Positions 8,415 to 16,721 of a DNA stretch of 55,171 bases are shown here, piece by piece (position 1 is the first letter of the stretch; each line of letters begins with the position of its first letter). The stretch is from positions 1 to 55,171 of the forward strand of contig JAHEGG010000007.1 of NCBI GenBank assembly GCA_024639845.1, read 5' to 3'. The position numbers and the translations under genes were made by a program. The notes under the pieces were generated by a model, which was not told the DNA's origin, searched no databases, and worked only from the letters and a program-made list of their open reading frames with translations. Source of the stretch: Microbacteriaceae bacterium. GTDB lineage: Bacteria; Actinomycetota; Actinomycetes; Actinomycetales; Microbacteriaceae.

Positions 8415-9677
8415 ATGAAGATTCGCAAAGCTGGTGCTGTTGCACTTGCTGGTCTAACCGCCGCCACCCTCCTGGGTGTAAGCGTTCCAGCAACCGCAGC
8501 CGTACCTACCATCACCATCTGGCTGGACCAGGGCACCAAGGACGCCATCGGTGGCGCACTTCTTGCCTACGACGGTGCCGACAAAACCCTAGCTATCAAC
8601 GTTGTAGTTAAGGAATTCGGAACCCTTCGCAAGGCCGCTATCCAGGCTATCCCTCGCGGTACCGGACCTGACATCCTTGCTGGTGCTCACGACTGGACCG
8701 GTGCTCTGCTCTCCGCAGGTGTCATCGCTCCTGTTTCGCTGGGTGCTCTAAACGGCAAGTTCTCGGCAGCTGCCAAGTCGGGCTTCTCGGTCTACGGCAA
8801 GCTTTACGGCGTGCCAGGTTGGACTGAGAACACCGCCTTGATCTGGAACAAGAACAAGATCTCGAAGGCTCCTGCAACCACTGCAGAGTTCAAGGCCGCA
8901 ATCGCAGCTGGCAAGGTCGGTATGCACATCGACATCGCCGGTGGCGGTAACGACCCTTACCACATGTCGGCATTTGCTACCTCGTTCGGTCTTGACCAGT
9001 ACGAGCGCAGCAACGGCGGCTGGACCTCGACACTTGGTTACACCAACGACTACTCGAATGGTGGCCTCACCAAGTACGTGAACTGGCTAAACGGCGACGG
9101 CAAGAAGATCGTCTACAAGGACTGGAACACCAACGCTTACAACTTCCAGAGCCCAAACAGCCCAGTTGCCATCATGGTTTCTGGTCCATGGGGTGCTGGC
9201 ACCGTTGTGAACGACACCCACAAGGTTGGTGACGACACTCCTGCCAAGCTGACTGCAGCCAAGGTTGGCGTTGCAGCCATCCCATCGATCGGTGGCAAGA
9301 CCGTTCACCAGTTCTCTGGTGTTCGCGGTTACTGGCTATCGTCGAAGGTTCCAGCAGCCAAGAAGGTTGCAGCCGGAAAGGTTCTTGCAGCTCTTGCAGG
9401 CAAGGACATCCAGCTCGCATCGTTCACCAACGAGGCAAAGGCGCCTGCTAACAGCGACGCACTTGCGAAGGTCTCTGACGCTTGGATCAAGGGCTTTGGT
9501 GTTGCCGGTAAGAACGCTTACCCAATGCCATCGTTCTCCTTCCAGGACGGCACTTGGACCGCTATCGGTAAGGCTGAAGGCGCAATCCTTAAGGGCGGCG
9601 ACGCTCTGACCGGAAAGACTCCACTGGAGTTCTTCGAGGCATCGATTGCTGCTCAGCAAGCTGTTATCGACGGCTAA
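8415..9677 (+). CDS. Sugar (maltodextrin) ABC transporter substrate-binding protein
   Basis: A 420-aa protein of the extracellular solute-binding protein 1/8 class. Residues 1-29 form a Sec signal peptide: KIRK, a hydrophobic stretch, then PATAA. The mature chain starts near VPTITIWLDQG, the first strand typical of MalE-like proteins, and has a WTENTALIWNK segment and a GPWGAGTV segment of the sugar-binding cleft. Unusually, the signal peptide has no lipobox cysteine, although binding proteins of monoderm bacteria are normally lipoproteins. The context (MalF/MalG-like permeases, amylolytic enzymes on both sides) points to malto-oligosaccharides. A strong terminator follows, so this gene is probably expressed above the permeases. 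Confidence 0.92.
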   Translation: MKIRKAGAVALAGLTAATLLGVSVPATAAVPTITIWLDQGTKDAIGGALLAYDGADKTLAINVVVKEFGTLRKAAIQAIPRGTGPDILAGAHDWTGALLSAGVIAPVSLGALNGKFSAAAKSGFSVYGKLYGVPGWTENTALIWNKNKISKAPATTAEFKAAIAAGKVGMHIDIAGGGNDPYHMSAFATSFGLDQYERSNGGWTSTLGYTNDYSNGGLTKYVNWLNGDGKKIVYKDWNTNAYNFQSPNSPVAIMVSGPWGAGTVVNDTHKVGDDTPAKLTAAKVGVAAIPSIGGKTVHQFSGVRGYWLSSKVPAAKKVAAGKVLAALAGKDIQLASFTNEAKAPANSDALAKVSDAWIKGFGVAGKNAYPMPSFSFQDGTWTAIGKAEGAILKGGDALTGKTPLEFFEASIAAQQAVIDG

Positions 9678-9700
9678 TAGCTGATACCAAGCAAAAGGTT

Positions 9701-9735
9701 CGCGGCTCCCGTTATCGGGGGCCGCGAGTCTTTTT
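9701..9735 (+). terminator. Terminator after the binding-protein gene
   Basis: Stem CGCGGCTCCCG (9701-9711) with CGGGGGCCGCG (9716-9726), one G-T pair, loop TTAT, then a T-run at 9731-9735. It separates the binding protein from the permease operon. Confidence 0.9.
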
Positions 9736-9759
9736 AACCGATTGGCAGATTCCTAACGG

Positions 9760-9824
9760 CGTGAAAGAACCCCAGAATCGTGAAACGCGCTTAAACGCTA
9801 ACGATTATGTTTCGAAGCGTGAAA
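9760..9824 (+). promoter_or_regulatory. Triple CGTGAAA boxes upstream of the permease operon
   Basis: CGTGAAA occurs at 9760-9766, 9779-9785 and 9818-9824, all in the same orientation. The last one abuts a plausible promoter with -10 TAGACT at 9854-9859. The same heptamer is in the divergent region at 8270. These are candidate sites for a sugar-responsive (for example LacI-family) regulator encoded elsewhere. Confidence 0.4.
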
Positions 9825-9895
9825 AGTGTGGTTTACTGCCTAGGAAAGCCAAATAGACTACACAAGATAGTTTGCTGAAAAGAGAGTTTCATTTC

Positions 9896-11653
9896 ATGGC
9901 AAGAAAGACTGACGACCAAGAAGTCGCCAAAGAAAACCCCATCAAAACTGCAGCGATTCTTCGTGCTCGCCGCAAGATGGTAGACGACGGTGGAACCCCG
10001 AGCCTTCGAGGAACGATTGTCAAGATCATCCTGTTGGGACTTGCCGACGCAGTCGCACTCTTCGTGTCTCTGCTGCTTATTGCTCAGCACCAGTGGGTTT
10101 ATTTGACTGGTGTAGTCGTAGTCACCCTCATCCTCAACTGGATCTACTTGCGTCGCGGCGGACTTCCTGCAAAGTACCTGGCACCTGGTGTGCTGTTTCT
10201 GCTTTGCTTTTCGTTCTCCGTGGTTGTCTATTCGGGCTTTATCGCATTCACAAACTATGGTGGCCAGCACAATGGCTCAAAGCAGGACGCGATTGATTCG
10301 GTTCAGCTGGGCGCAATGGTCACCGACACAAATGCTCCATGGATGGAAGTGAGCATCCTTGAAGACAACAACAAGAAGTTCTACGTTCTAGCCAGCGACT
10401 TCATGTCGGAATTCGAAGCAGACGGTGCAACTGCGGTGCCTCACTACTATCTCGGTGGCGAAGACTTCAAGGCTGCCACAGGCTGGCATGAAATCACTGG
10501 TGATGAGCTGAGCAAAGTAACCTTCAGCGATAGCCAAATCACCTTTAAACCAGACGGCACTTCGTATCAAGCTGCCACCGGCTATGAGGGTTTCAAGACT
10601 CTAACCATTGATCAGGTGACTGAGCTGAGCGCCAAGTTTGCCACTCTTCAGGTGCCGGTCAGCGACAATATCGATGCTGATGGCTGGATGGCCTTAGACG
10701 CCCAGGCACAGGGTGTGCAGCGCACTTTCTATGACTCAAAATATGATGCCGCCACTGATACCTTCACCCGACTTAGCGACGGCAAGTTGTTCCCTGCAGA
10801 TAACTCGATTGGATTCTTCATCGCCGAAGATGGCGAGCGATTGAACGACACCGGTTGGCAGGCGTTCGTCGGAATGAAGAACTTCAATACGATTTTCGGC
10901 AACGAGAATCTCCGAGCCCCGCTGCTCAAGATCTTCTCCTGGACCGTTATCTTCGCCGTGGCATCTGTGCTGTCAACCTTTGTTCTAGGTCTCGCACTGG
11001 CGCTGTTGTTCAACGACGAGCGCATCCGCGGCAAGAAGATTTATCGCGCGATCATGATTTTGCCGTATGCGTTCCCTGGCTTCCTTTCGGCGTATGTCTG
11101 GAAGGGTATGTTCAGCTTTGAATACGGCTTCATCAACTACAACATTCTGGGATTTGAACCGGGCAAGGGTATTCCTTGGCTGGCTGAAGAGGGCGCGGCC
11201 AAGTGGGCGGTTCTGCTCTGTAACCTCTGGTTGGGCTTCCCATACATGTTCTTGATCACCACTGGTGCGCTTCAGGCAATCCCAGCTGAACTTACCGAGT
11301 CCGCCGTGATCGACGGTGCGACACCTTGGCAGCAGTTGCGCTTGATCAAGCTTCCACTTCTGCTTGTATCACTCACCCCGCTGTTGATTTCATCGTTCGC
11401 GTTCAACTTCAACAACTTCACGATTATCTATCTGATAACAGGAGGTGGGCCGAGCGGCGACCCGTCCCTGGGGGTTGACGTCGGTGGAACCGACATCCTG
11501 ATCTCGTTCGTCTACAAGATCGCGTTCTCGAGTTCGCAGGGTGCCGACTACGGTCTGGCCAGTGCATTCTCGATTCTGATCTTCTTTATCGTCGGTGGCC
11601 TTTCGATGATCGGCTTCCGTCGCACCCGATTCCTAGAGGAAGTGGCTGAGTAA
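9896..11653 (+). CDS. MalF-type sugar ABC transporter permease with large extracytoplasmic insert
   Basis: A 585-aa membrane subunit of the maltodextrin importer. Three helices (about 41-62, 68-86, 93-116) are followed by a soluble insert of roughly 200 residues (about 118-315), then the core ABC permease helices. The insert sits where E. coli MalF carries its P2 domain, which contacts MalE, so it is probably a P2-like docking domain. The cytoplasmic EAA loop is seen as TESAVIDGATPWQQLRLIKL (about 468-487). ATG 9896 was preferred over the upstream TTG at 9872 because AAGAGAG lies before it. The stop codon overlaps the next start by 1 nt (TAATG). Confidence 0.92.
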   Translation: MARKTDDQEVAKENPIKTAAILRARRKMVDDGGTPSLRGTIVKIILLGLADAVALFVSLLLIAQHQWVYLTGVVVVTLILNWIYLRRGGLPAKYLAPGVLFLLCFSFSVVVYSGFIAFTNYGGQHNGSKQDAIDSVQLGAMVTDTNAPWMEVSILEDNNKKFYVLASDFMSEFEADGATAVPHYYLGGEDFKAATGWHEITGDELSKVTFSDSQITFKPDGTSYQAATGYEGFKTLTIDQVTELSAKFATLQVPVSDNIDADGWMALDAQAQGVQRTFYDSKYDAATDTFTRLSDGKLFPADNSIGFFIAEDGERLNDTGWQAFVGMKNFNTIFGNENLRAPLLKIFSWTVIFAVASVLSTFVLGLALALLFNDERIRGKKIYRAIMILPYAFPGFLSAYVWKGMFSFEYGFINYNILGFEPGKGIPWLAEEGAAKWAVLLCNLWLGFPYMFLITTGALQAIPAELTESAVIDGATPWQQLRLIKLPLLLVSLTPLLISSFAFNFNNFTIIYLITGGGPSGDPSLGVDVGGTDILISFVYKIAFSSSQGADYGLASAFSILIFFIVGGLSMIGFRRTRFLEEVAE

Positions 11654-12567
11654 TGAGCACCGCAACTACCGAAGAGTACACTCGCAAAATCGGCAAGCGA
11701 CGCATGTCGCCGGGCCGCTGGTTCCTGTCGTTGGGCTGGAAGCACATCGTTGGACTCGCAGTGTCTGTTTATGCAATCTTCCCGATCCTCTACATCTTGT
11801 CGGTTGCCTTCTCAGACAACGCCGACATCAACTCTGGCCTGTTCTCGTCGTTCACGTTTGCAAACTTCGAAAAGCTGTTTGCTGGTGACGACCCAGACCG
11901 TCCATTTGTTCAGTGGATCATCAACACCGTTTGGATCGCATCGGTTTCGTCGATCGGTTCGGTGTTCCTGTCGGCCCTCGCCGCCTACTCGTTCTCGCGC
12001 CAGCGGTTCCGTGGTCGCCGCAGCGGTCTACTCACCTTGATTCTGCTTCAGATGTTCCCATCGGTTCTGGGTCTGGTGGCTATCTACGCGATCCTCTCCG
12101 AGCTCTACAAACTGTTCGGTGACAACAGCATCGGTCTGAACAGCCCTTGGGGTCTGATCTTGGTTTATCTCGGTGGCTCGCTCGGTGGTGGAACCTACCT
12201 TATGTATGGATTCTTTAACACCGTTCCGAAAGAAATCGATGAGGCTGCCAAGATCGACGGTGCAACGCACACGCAGATCTACTTCCAAATCATTCTTCGT
12301 TTGGTGTCACCGATTCTTGCCGTGCAGATGCTGCTTTCGTTCATCGGTATCTCGAGCGACTTCATCCTCGCCTCGATCGTTATGAACAAGCCAGATCAGT
12401 TCACGCTTGCGGTTGGCCTCGGTCTCTTCATCGACCAGCCGTATTCGAAGAACTGGGCGATGTTCTGTGCCGGCGCCGTGATCGCTGCAACTCCGATTGT
12501 GGCCTTGTTCCTAGGTCTCCAGCGTTATATCGTGTCTGGTTTGACCGGTGGCGCCGTCAAGGGCTAG
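11653..12567 (+). CDS. MalG-type sugar ABC transporter permease
   Basis: A 304-aa second membrane subunit with six predicted helices. The EAA loop reads KEIDEAAKIDGATHTQIYFQ, which couples to the ATPase. It pairs with the MalF-type subunit encoded just upstream with a 1-nt overlap. No ATP-binding subunit is encoded here; many actinobacteria use one multi-purpose MsmK/MsiK ATPase for several sugar importers, which would explain its absence. The cytoplasmic neopullulanase gene follows after 4 nt in the same operon. Confidence 0.94.
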   Translation: MSTATTEEYTRKIGKRRMSPGRWFLSLGWKHIVGLAVSVYAIFPILYILSVAFSDNADINSGLFSSFTFANFEKLFAGDDPDRPFVQWIINTVWIASVSSIGSVFLSALAAYSFSRQRFRGRRSGLLTLILLQMFPSVLGLVAIYAILSELYKLFGDNSIGLNSPWGLILVYLGGSLGGGTYLMYGFFNTVPKEIDEAAKIDGATHTQIYFQIILRLVSPILAVQMLLSFIGISSDFILASIVMNKPDQFTLAVGLGLFIDQPYSKNWAMFCAGAVIAATPIVALFLGLQRYIVSGLTGGAVKG

Positions 12568-12571
12568 CGAA

Positions 12572-14455
12572 ATGGCTAATTTGGCAAAGTTGCCTTTGGC
12601 GCTGCAGCCTCATCACGACGGATCTGCGCTCTATGTGCCGAACCAGCAACCCAAGCTGCTTGAAAAAGTTAAGGTGCGCATTCGTGTGCATGAGGCAATT
12701 GGCAAGCTGAAAGAGGTTCGTGTTCGCTTTAGCGAAAGCGGCGAAGCGTTTCCCACGCCTCCGGCCAAGGTGATTCGACGCGACGGTGGCTGGACCTGGT
12801 ACGAGTCCACGATCGTGATGCACAATCCCAAGATGAACTACCGATTCTTGATCGTGCTGGCCTCAGGTGAGGTGCTTTGGTACAACACTCAAGGATTGTC
12901 GACTCTCATCCCGGCCGACGTGCTCGACTTCAGAATCAACACGTTTTCGAGTGCCCCTGCCTGGGGCAAGAACGCTGTGATGTACCAGATTTTTCCTGAT
13001 CGGTTCGCGCGGTCGGCTCAAGCCGACAAGCACAAAACTCCGGACTGGGGCGTAGCGCAGCAGTGGGCCGACCCGGTTTTGGTCGATGGCCGGGATCGCT
13101 CGCAGCAGTTCTATGGCGGCGACCTTTGGGGCGTCATCGAGCGCCTCGATCATCTGAAAAAGCTCGGTGTCAACCTGGTCTATCTCACCCCGATGTTTCC
13201 TGGCCAGTCGAACCATCGCTACGATGCTTCGTCGTTCGACCAAATCGACCCACTGCTCGGTGGCAATAAGGCCTTCGCTGCACTGGTGGAGGCCGCGCAC
13301 AAACTTGGTATGCGGGTCATCGGTGACCTCACCACCAACCACTCGGGAATCGGCCACGAATGGTTCAAAGCAGCTTTCAAGAACCCTTCGGCACCCGAGA
13401 GCGAGTTCTATTACTTCAGCGAAAAGAACACCAAATACGACTCCTGGTTTGGCGTTGCGAGCCTGCCGAAGTTCAACTGGAAGTCGAGCGAACTGCGCAA
13501 GCGTTTCATCTCTGGAAAATCATCGGTCGTTGCAAAGTGGTTGAAAGCCCCTTACAAGATGGACGGCTGGCGCATCGACGTTGCAAATATGACCGGCCGC
13601 ATCCGTGATGAAGACATGTATCTCGACGTAGCTCAGACGGTTCGCAAAACGATGGTTGAGGTCAACCCCGACACCATCATGCTCGGTGAATACACCGGGG
13701 ATGCCGCCTACGAAGTGCAGGGCGACGGCTGGCAAGGCGCGATGACTTACAGCAACTTCACCAAGCCAGTTTGGCGTTGGTTCTACAACACCAAGGCTCA
13801 GGCAAAGCGCGCCAAGGTCTATCCGACCGGCGAATATGCCGGTTTCATGATGTGGGACGGCAACCAGTCTGGCTCTGGACGCGATTTGGTGGCCTCATAT
13901 AACCAGTTCATCGCAGCATTTCCGTGGCATGTGCGCCTGTGCAACATGAACCCGCTCGATACCCACGACATCCCTCGTTTTAAGACTTACGCGATCGACG
14001 GAGCACAAAAAGTGGCTGCGGCGATGCAGTTCACCTTTCCTGGAATCCCGGTCATCTGGGCGGGTGACGAGTTCGGTCTCGATGGTTACAGTGGCGAGCA
14101 CTCGCGCACCCCGCTGCCTTGGAATGGCGAGCTGCCGACCGACCCGAGCCTGATCGGCACATACGCAGCGCTTGCCAAGTTGCGCCGTGAAAACTCAGCG
14201 CTCACTGACGGTTCAATGCGTTTCGTTTATGCCTCGGATGAAGCGGTGGCCTACGTTCGCGAGAACGGCAAGCAGAGCATCATTGTTCTTGTAACGCGCG
14301 GCGTCGAAAAGAAGATCGTTCTTGCAAAAGATGCAGTACCCGGACTGAAAAAAGCTGAAAACATTTATGGTGGTGCAAAAATCAAGGCGGATGGCAAGAC
14401 CTTTGTATTGCCTGGTGCCGCGCTGTCCGTAAACGTATGGCGCGTTGCAAAATAG
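12572..14455 (+). CDS. GH13 neopullulanase / cyclomaltodextrinase-like glycosidase
   Basis: A 627-aa enzyme without signal peptide, so cytoplasmic. The first 125 residues look like the beta-sandwich N-domain of maltogenic amylase/neopullulanase (PKLLEKVKVRIRVHEAIGKL...), followed by the GH13 barrel. Catalytic residues are D336 (GWRIDVANM), E373 (GEYTGD) and D466 (DTHDIPR); region I reads DLTTNH. It should cut imported maltodextrins or cyclodextrins into maltose and glucose for the alpha-glucosidases. ATG 12572 was chosen because it starts 4 nt after the MalG-type gene and lacks the poorly conserved eight-residue extension of an upstream start. It is the last gene of the transporter operon. 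Confidence 0.9.
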   Translation: MANLAKLPLALQPHHDGSALYVPNQQPKLLEKVKVRIRVHEAIGKLKEVRVRFSESGEAFPTPPAKVIRRDGGWTWYESTIVMHNPKMNYRFLIVLASGEVLWYNTQGLSTLIPADVLDFRINTFSSAPAWGKNAVMYQIFPDRFARSAQADKHKTPDWGVAQQWADPVLVDGRDRSQQFYGGDLWGVIERLDHLKKLGVNLVYLTPMFPGQSNHRYDASSFDQIDPLLGGNKAFAALVEAAHKLGMRVIGDLTTNHSGIGHEWFKAAFKNPSAPESEFYYFSEKNTKYDSWFGVASLPKFNWKSSELRKRFISGKSSVVAKWLKAPYKMDGWRIDVANMTGRIRDEDMYLDVAQTVRKTMVEVNPDTIMLGEYTGDAAYEVQGDGWQGAMTYSNFTKPVWRWFYNTKAQAKRAKVYPTGEYAGFMMWDGNQSGSGRDLVASYNQFIAAFPWHVRLCNMNPLDTHDIPRFKTYAIDGAQKVAAAMQFTFPGIPVIWAGDEFGLDGYSGEHSRTPLPWNGELPTDPSLIGTYAALAKLRRENSALTDGSMRFVYASDEAVAYVRENGKQSIIVLVTRGVEKKIVLAKDAVPGLKKAENIYGGAKIKADGKTFVLPGAALSVNVWRVAK

Positions 14456-14480
14456 CGTTGACGTAGGCTGCAAAAGCATT

Positions 14481-14509
14481 TTGTAGGCTAAGCGCTTAGG
14501 TGCTAATCT
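14481..14509 (+). promoter_or_regulatory. Candidate promoter of the tRNA-Thr/tRNA-Met unit
   Basis: TTGTAG (14481-14486), a 17-nt spacer, then TAATCT (14504-14509), about 35 nt before tRNA-Thr. An alternative -10 (TAGGCT, 14484-14489) overlaps it. Confidence 0.35.
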
Positions 14510-14544
14510 TTTCTGGTGCCTGCGCCAAGTGCGGTTTAGGTTAC

Positions 14545-14616
<72 letters not shown>

Positions 14617-14620
14617 CTGC

Positions 14621-14697
14621 GGCTGGGTAGCTCAGGTGGTTAGAGCACACGACTCATAATCGTGGGGTCGCGGGTTCGAGTCCCGCCCTAGCTACCA
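14621..14697 (+). tRNA. tRNA-Met, elongator (anticodon CAT)
   Basis: Acceptor GGCTGGG pairs with CCTAGCT with two G-U pairs; the anticodon CAT is at 14655-14657. The body resembles elongator tRNA-Met (first pair present, CAC/GTG stem ends) rather than initiator, which lacks a 1-72 pair. CCA is encoded at 14695-14697, unlike in the other tRNAs here. Confidence 0.9.
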
Positions 14698-14709
14698 ACT
14701 CAACTATGG

Positions 14710-14729
14710 CCGACCTTCGGGTCGGTTTA
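14710..14729 (+). terminator. Terminator of the tRNA pair
   Basis: CCGACC-TTCG-GGTCGG hairpin with a stable UUCG-type loop (14710-14725), followed by TTTAT. Confidence 0.8.
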
Positions 14730-14784
14730 TTACTTTCAAGTCCCAACTTCGCAATCACACCAATTCGGTTTTTTGCTTTTCGTC

Positions 14785-14790
14785 TACGCT
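14785..14790 (+). promoter_or_regulatory. Leaderless -10 element of the dehydratase operon
   Basis: TACGCT, 6 nt before GTG 14797. This fixes the start codon at the GTG rather than at an upstream ATG. Confidence 0.55.
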
Positions 14791-14796
14791 TGTTCT

Positions 14797-15240
14797 GTGG
14801 TCAATCCAAACGTTGAGGGCAAGAAATACCCCGCCACCGATCCATACTTGGTCGGTCGCGAGAAAGTCCGCGAGTTCGCCCGCGCGGTAATGTCAACCAA
14901 CCCGGTCAACACCGATGTGTTCGCCGCCCAAGCGGCCGGCTACTCCGACGTCGTTGCCCCACCCACCTTTGCCGTGGTGATTCAAGAGCGCAGCCTCGCA
15001 ACAGTGCTCGCCGATCCAGAGGCCGACATCGACTTCAGCCGAGTGGTTCACGGTGATCAGAGGTTCGTGCACACTCGCCCAATCGTTGCCGGCGATGAAC
15101 TCACCAGCGAACTTCAGGTCGCCTCGGTGAAGAGTCTCGGTGCCCACTCGATGATCACCTTTGAGACCCAGATCTTTGATGCGACCAAGCAACTCGTTTG
15201 CACCGCTATCTCAACCCTCGTGGTTAGGGGAGACGAATGA
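14797..15240 (+). CDS. HadA-like hotdog-fold dehydratase subunit (FAS1-like dehydratase)
   Basis: A 147-aa protein. The start KYPATDPYLVGREKVREFARAV is the signature of the HadA/UPF0336 family, a catalytically weak MaoC-like half that pairs with HadB to dehydrate 3-hydroxyacyl thioesters. In mycobacteria HadAB works in mycolic acid elongation; the role in a lineage presumably without mycolates is open. The gene overlaps the next by 4 nt (ATGA), so the two subunits are translationally coupled. Position after tRNA-Thr/tRNA-Met and before tRNA-Trp-secE-nusG matches the mycobacterial order, but rpmG, which lies there in mycobacteria, is absent. Confidence 0.85.
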   Translation: MVNPNVEGKKYPATDPYLVGREKVREFARAVMSTNPVNTDVFAAQAAGYSDVVAPPTFAVVIQERSLATVLADPEADIDFSRVVHGDQRFVHTRPIVAGDELTSELQVASVKSLGAHSMITFETQIFDATKQLVCTAISTLVVRGDE

Positions 15241-15659
15241 CCCACATCAATCTCGCATCGCTCGAGGTCGGCCAAGAGGTCGGCTCGCGCGAGTTTCACT
15301 TGACCCGCGATTCGCTCGTGAAGTATGCGGGAGCATCCGGTGATTTCAACCCAATTCACTACCGTGACGATTTTGCGGCAGCCGTTGGTCTTCCAGGAGT
15401 GCTCGCCCACGGCATGCTCACGATGGGCGTCGCCGTGCAGGTGGCGGCCGATTGGGTAGGCGACGCGGGCAAGGTAGTCGACTACGGCGTGCGTTTCACC
15501 AAACCGGTAGTGGTCGACCCGAGCGAAGGCGCAGTGGTGACGGTCACTGGCAAGATTGGCGAAATCAACGCGGATGCTGGCGAAGTGCGCGTCGATTTGA
15601 CCGTGATCTTCAACGAAACCGCAGTCTTAGGCAAGGCTCAGGCGCGCGTTCGTCTGTAG
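15237..15659 (+). CDS. MaoC-like dehydratase (HadB-like)
   Basis: A 140-aa single hotdog domain with the hydratase-2 motif ASGDFNPIHYRDDFAAAVGL followed by GVLAHGMLTMG; the Asp and His of DxNPIH are the catalytic pair. It should form a heterodimer with the upstream HadA-like subunit and supply the active site for (R)-3-hydroxyacyl-thioester dehydration. The murB gene follows after 23 nt, probably in the same transcript. Confidence 0.88.
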   Translation: MTHINLASLEVGQEVGSREFHLTRDSLVKYAGASGDFNPIHYRDDFAAAVGLPGVLAHGMLTMGVAVQVAADWVGDAGKVVDYGVRFTKPVVVDPSEGAVVTVTGKIGEINADAGEVRVDLTVIFNETAVLGKAQARVRL

Positions 15660-15682
15660 GCGAGCGAGGCGAAAGCGACACC

Positions 15683-16672
15683 ATGACACAGCGGCTGAGC
15701 GAACTCACCACGATGCAGGTTGGCGGCAGCCCCGCCGAACTGCTCGAGGCGCACAGCCGTGACCAACTAATCGATTATGTGACCGGAGTTTGGGCGACCG
15801 GTGACGACTGGCTCGTGCTCGGCGGTGGCAGCAACATCGTGGCCGCCGATGACCTCGGCCACCTCACCGTGATTCGCACGCTCAACCGCGGCATCGAGCG
15901 CAACGGCAATCTGCTTCGCGTGCAAGCCGGTGAAAACTGGGACGAGTTCGTGGCGTTCACCGTCGAAGCTGGCCTCACCGGTGTCGAAGCACTCAGCGGC
16001 ATTCCCGGATGTGTCGGGGCAGCGCCCGTTCAGAACATCGGAGCCTATGGGCAAGAGGTCGCCGACACGATCGTGCGACTCGAGTTTGTGGAATACCCGA
16101 GCGGTGACATCCGTGTGCTCGAAGCCAAAGAGCTCGGTTTTGGTTATCGTGATTCGATTTTTAAGCACGGACGAGCGGGCGTAATCACCTGGGTCGAGTT
16201 CGAGCTAAGCGACCAACCGCCGGCCAGTCTTGACCGTTTGAATCAAGCAATCGGCCGCGAGGTGGCGACTTCGGCCGAGATTCGCCGCGAAGTGCTCGCC
16301 ACTCGCGCGTCTAAGGGAATGGTGCTCGACCCGGCCGACCGAGACACGGCTTCGTGCGGCTCGTTCTTCACGAACCCGATCGTTAGCGACGGGTTTTCGC
16401 GCAGTATCCCAGGTGACGCACCGCGCTGGTTGCAGCCCGACGGCACCGTGAAGCTCAGTGCCGCCTGGCTGATCGAGAATTCGGGACTGGGCAAGGGGTT
16501 CAAACTGGGTGATTCGCGCGCCGCGCTTTCGACCAAGCACGCGCTTGCCATTACAAACCGCGGGGATGCCACTGCCGAACAGGTTCGCGAACTGGCGAGT
16601 TTCATCCAGCTCCAGGTGGCTAATCGCTGGGGTGTAAACCTGGTTCCGGAGCCAAACTTCGTAGGTTTTTAA
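15683..16672 (+). CDS. murB: UDP-N-acetylenolpyruvoylglucosamine reductase (MurB)
   Basis: A 329-aa FAD enzyme that reduces UDP-GlcNAc-enolpyruvate to UDP-MurNAc with NADPH in peptidoglycan precursor synthesis. Visible features: the FAD-binding VLGGGSNIV segment, GIPGCVGAAPVQNIGAYGQE, the catalytic Ser in SCGSFFTNP, and the C-terminal Glu in LVPEPNFVG. The ATG at 15683 gives an N-terminus (MTQRLSELTTMQVGG) that matches the family; a longer open frame upstream overlaps the dehydratase gene and is not used. A gap of 49 bp separates it from the convergent aminotransferase gene. Confidence 0.95.
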   Translation: MTQRLSELTTMQVGGSPAELLEAHSRDQLIDYVTGVWATGDDWLVLGGGSNIVAADDLGHLTVIRTLNRGIERNGNLLRVQAGENWDEFVAFTVEAGLTGVEALSGIPGCVGAAPVQNIGAYGQEVADTIVRLEFVEYPSGDIRVLEAKELGFGYRDSIFKHGRAGVITWVEFELSDQPPASLDRLNQAIGREVATSAEIRREVLATRASKGMVLDPADRDTASCGSFFTNPIVSDGFSRSIPGDAPRWLQPDGTVKLSAAWLIENSGLGKGFKLGDSRAALSTKHALAITNRGDATAEQVRELASFIQLQVANRWGVNLVPEPNFVGF

Positions 16673-16721
16673 GCCGGGTTCGTTCGAAGAACTGGTCGGC
16701 CAGTCACGCGAAATCTAACGC

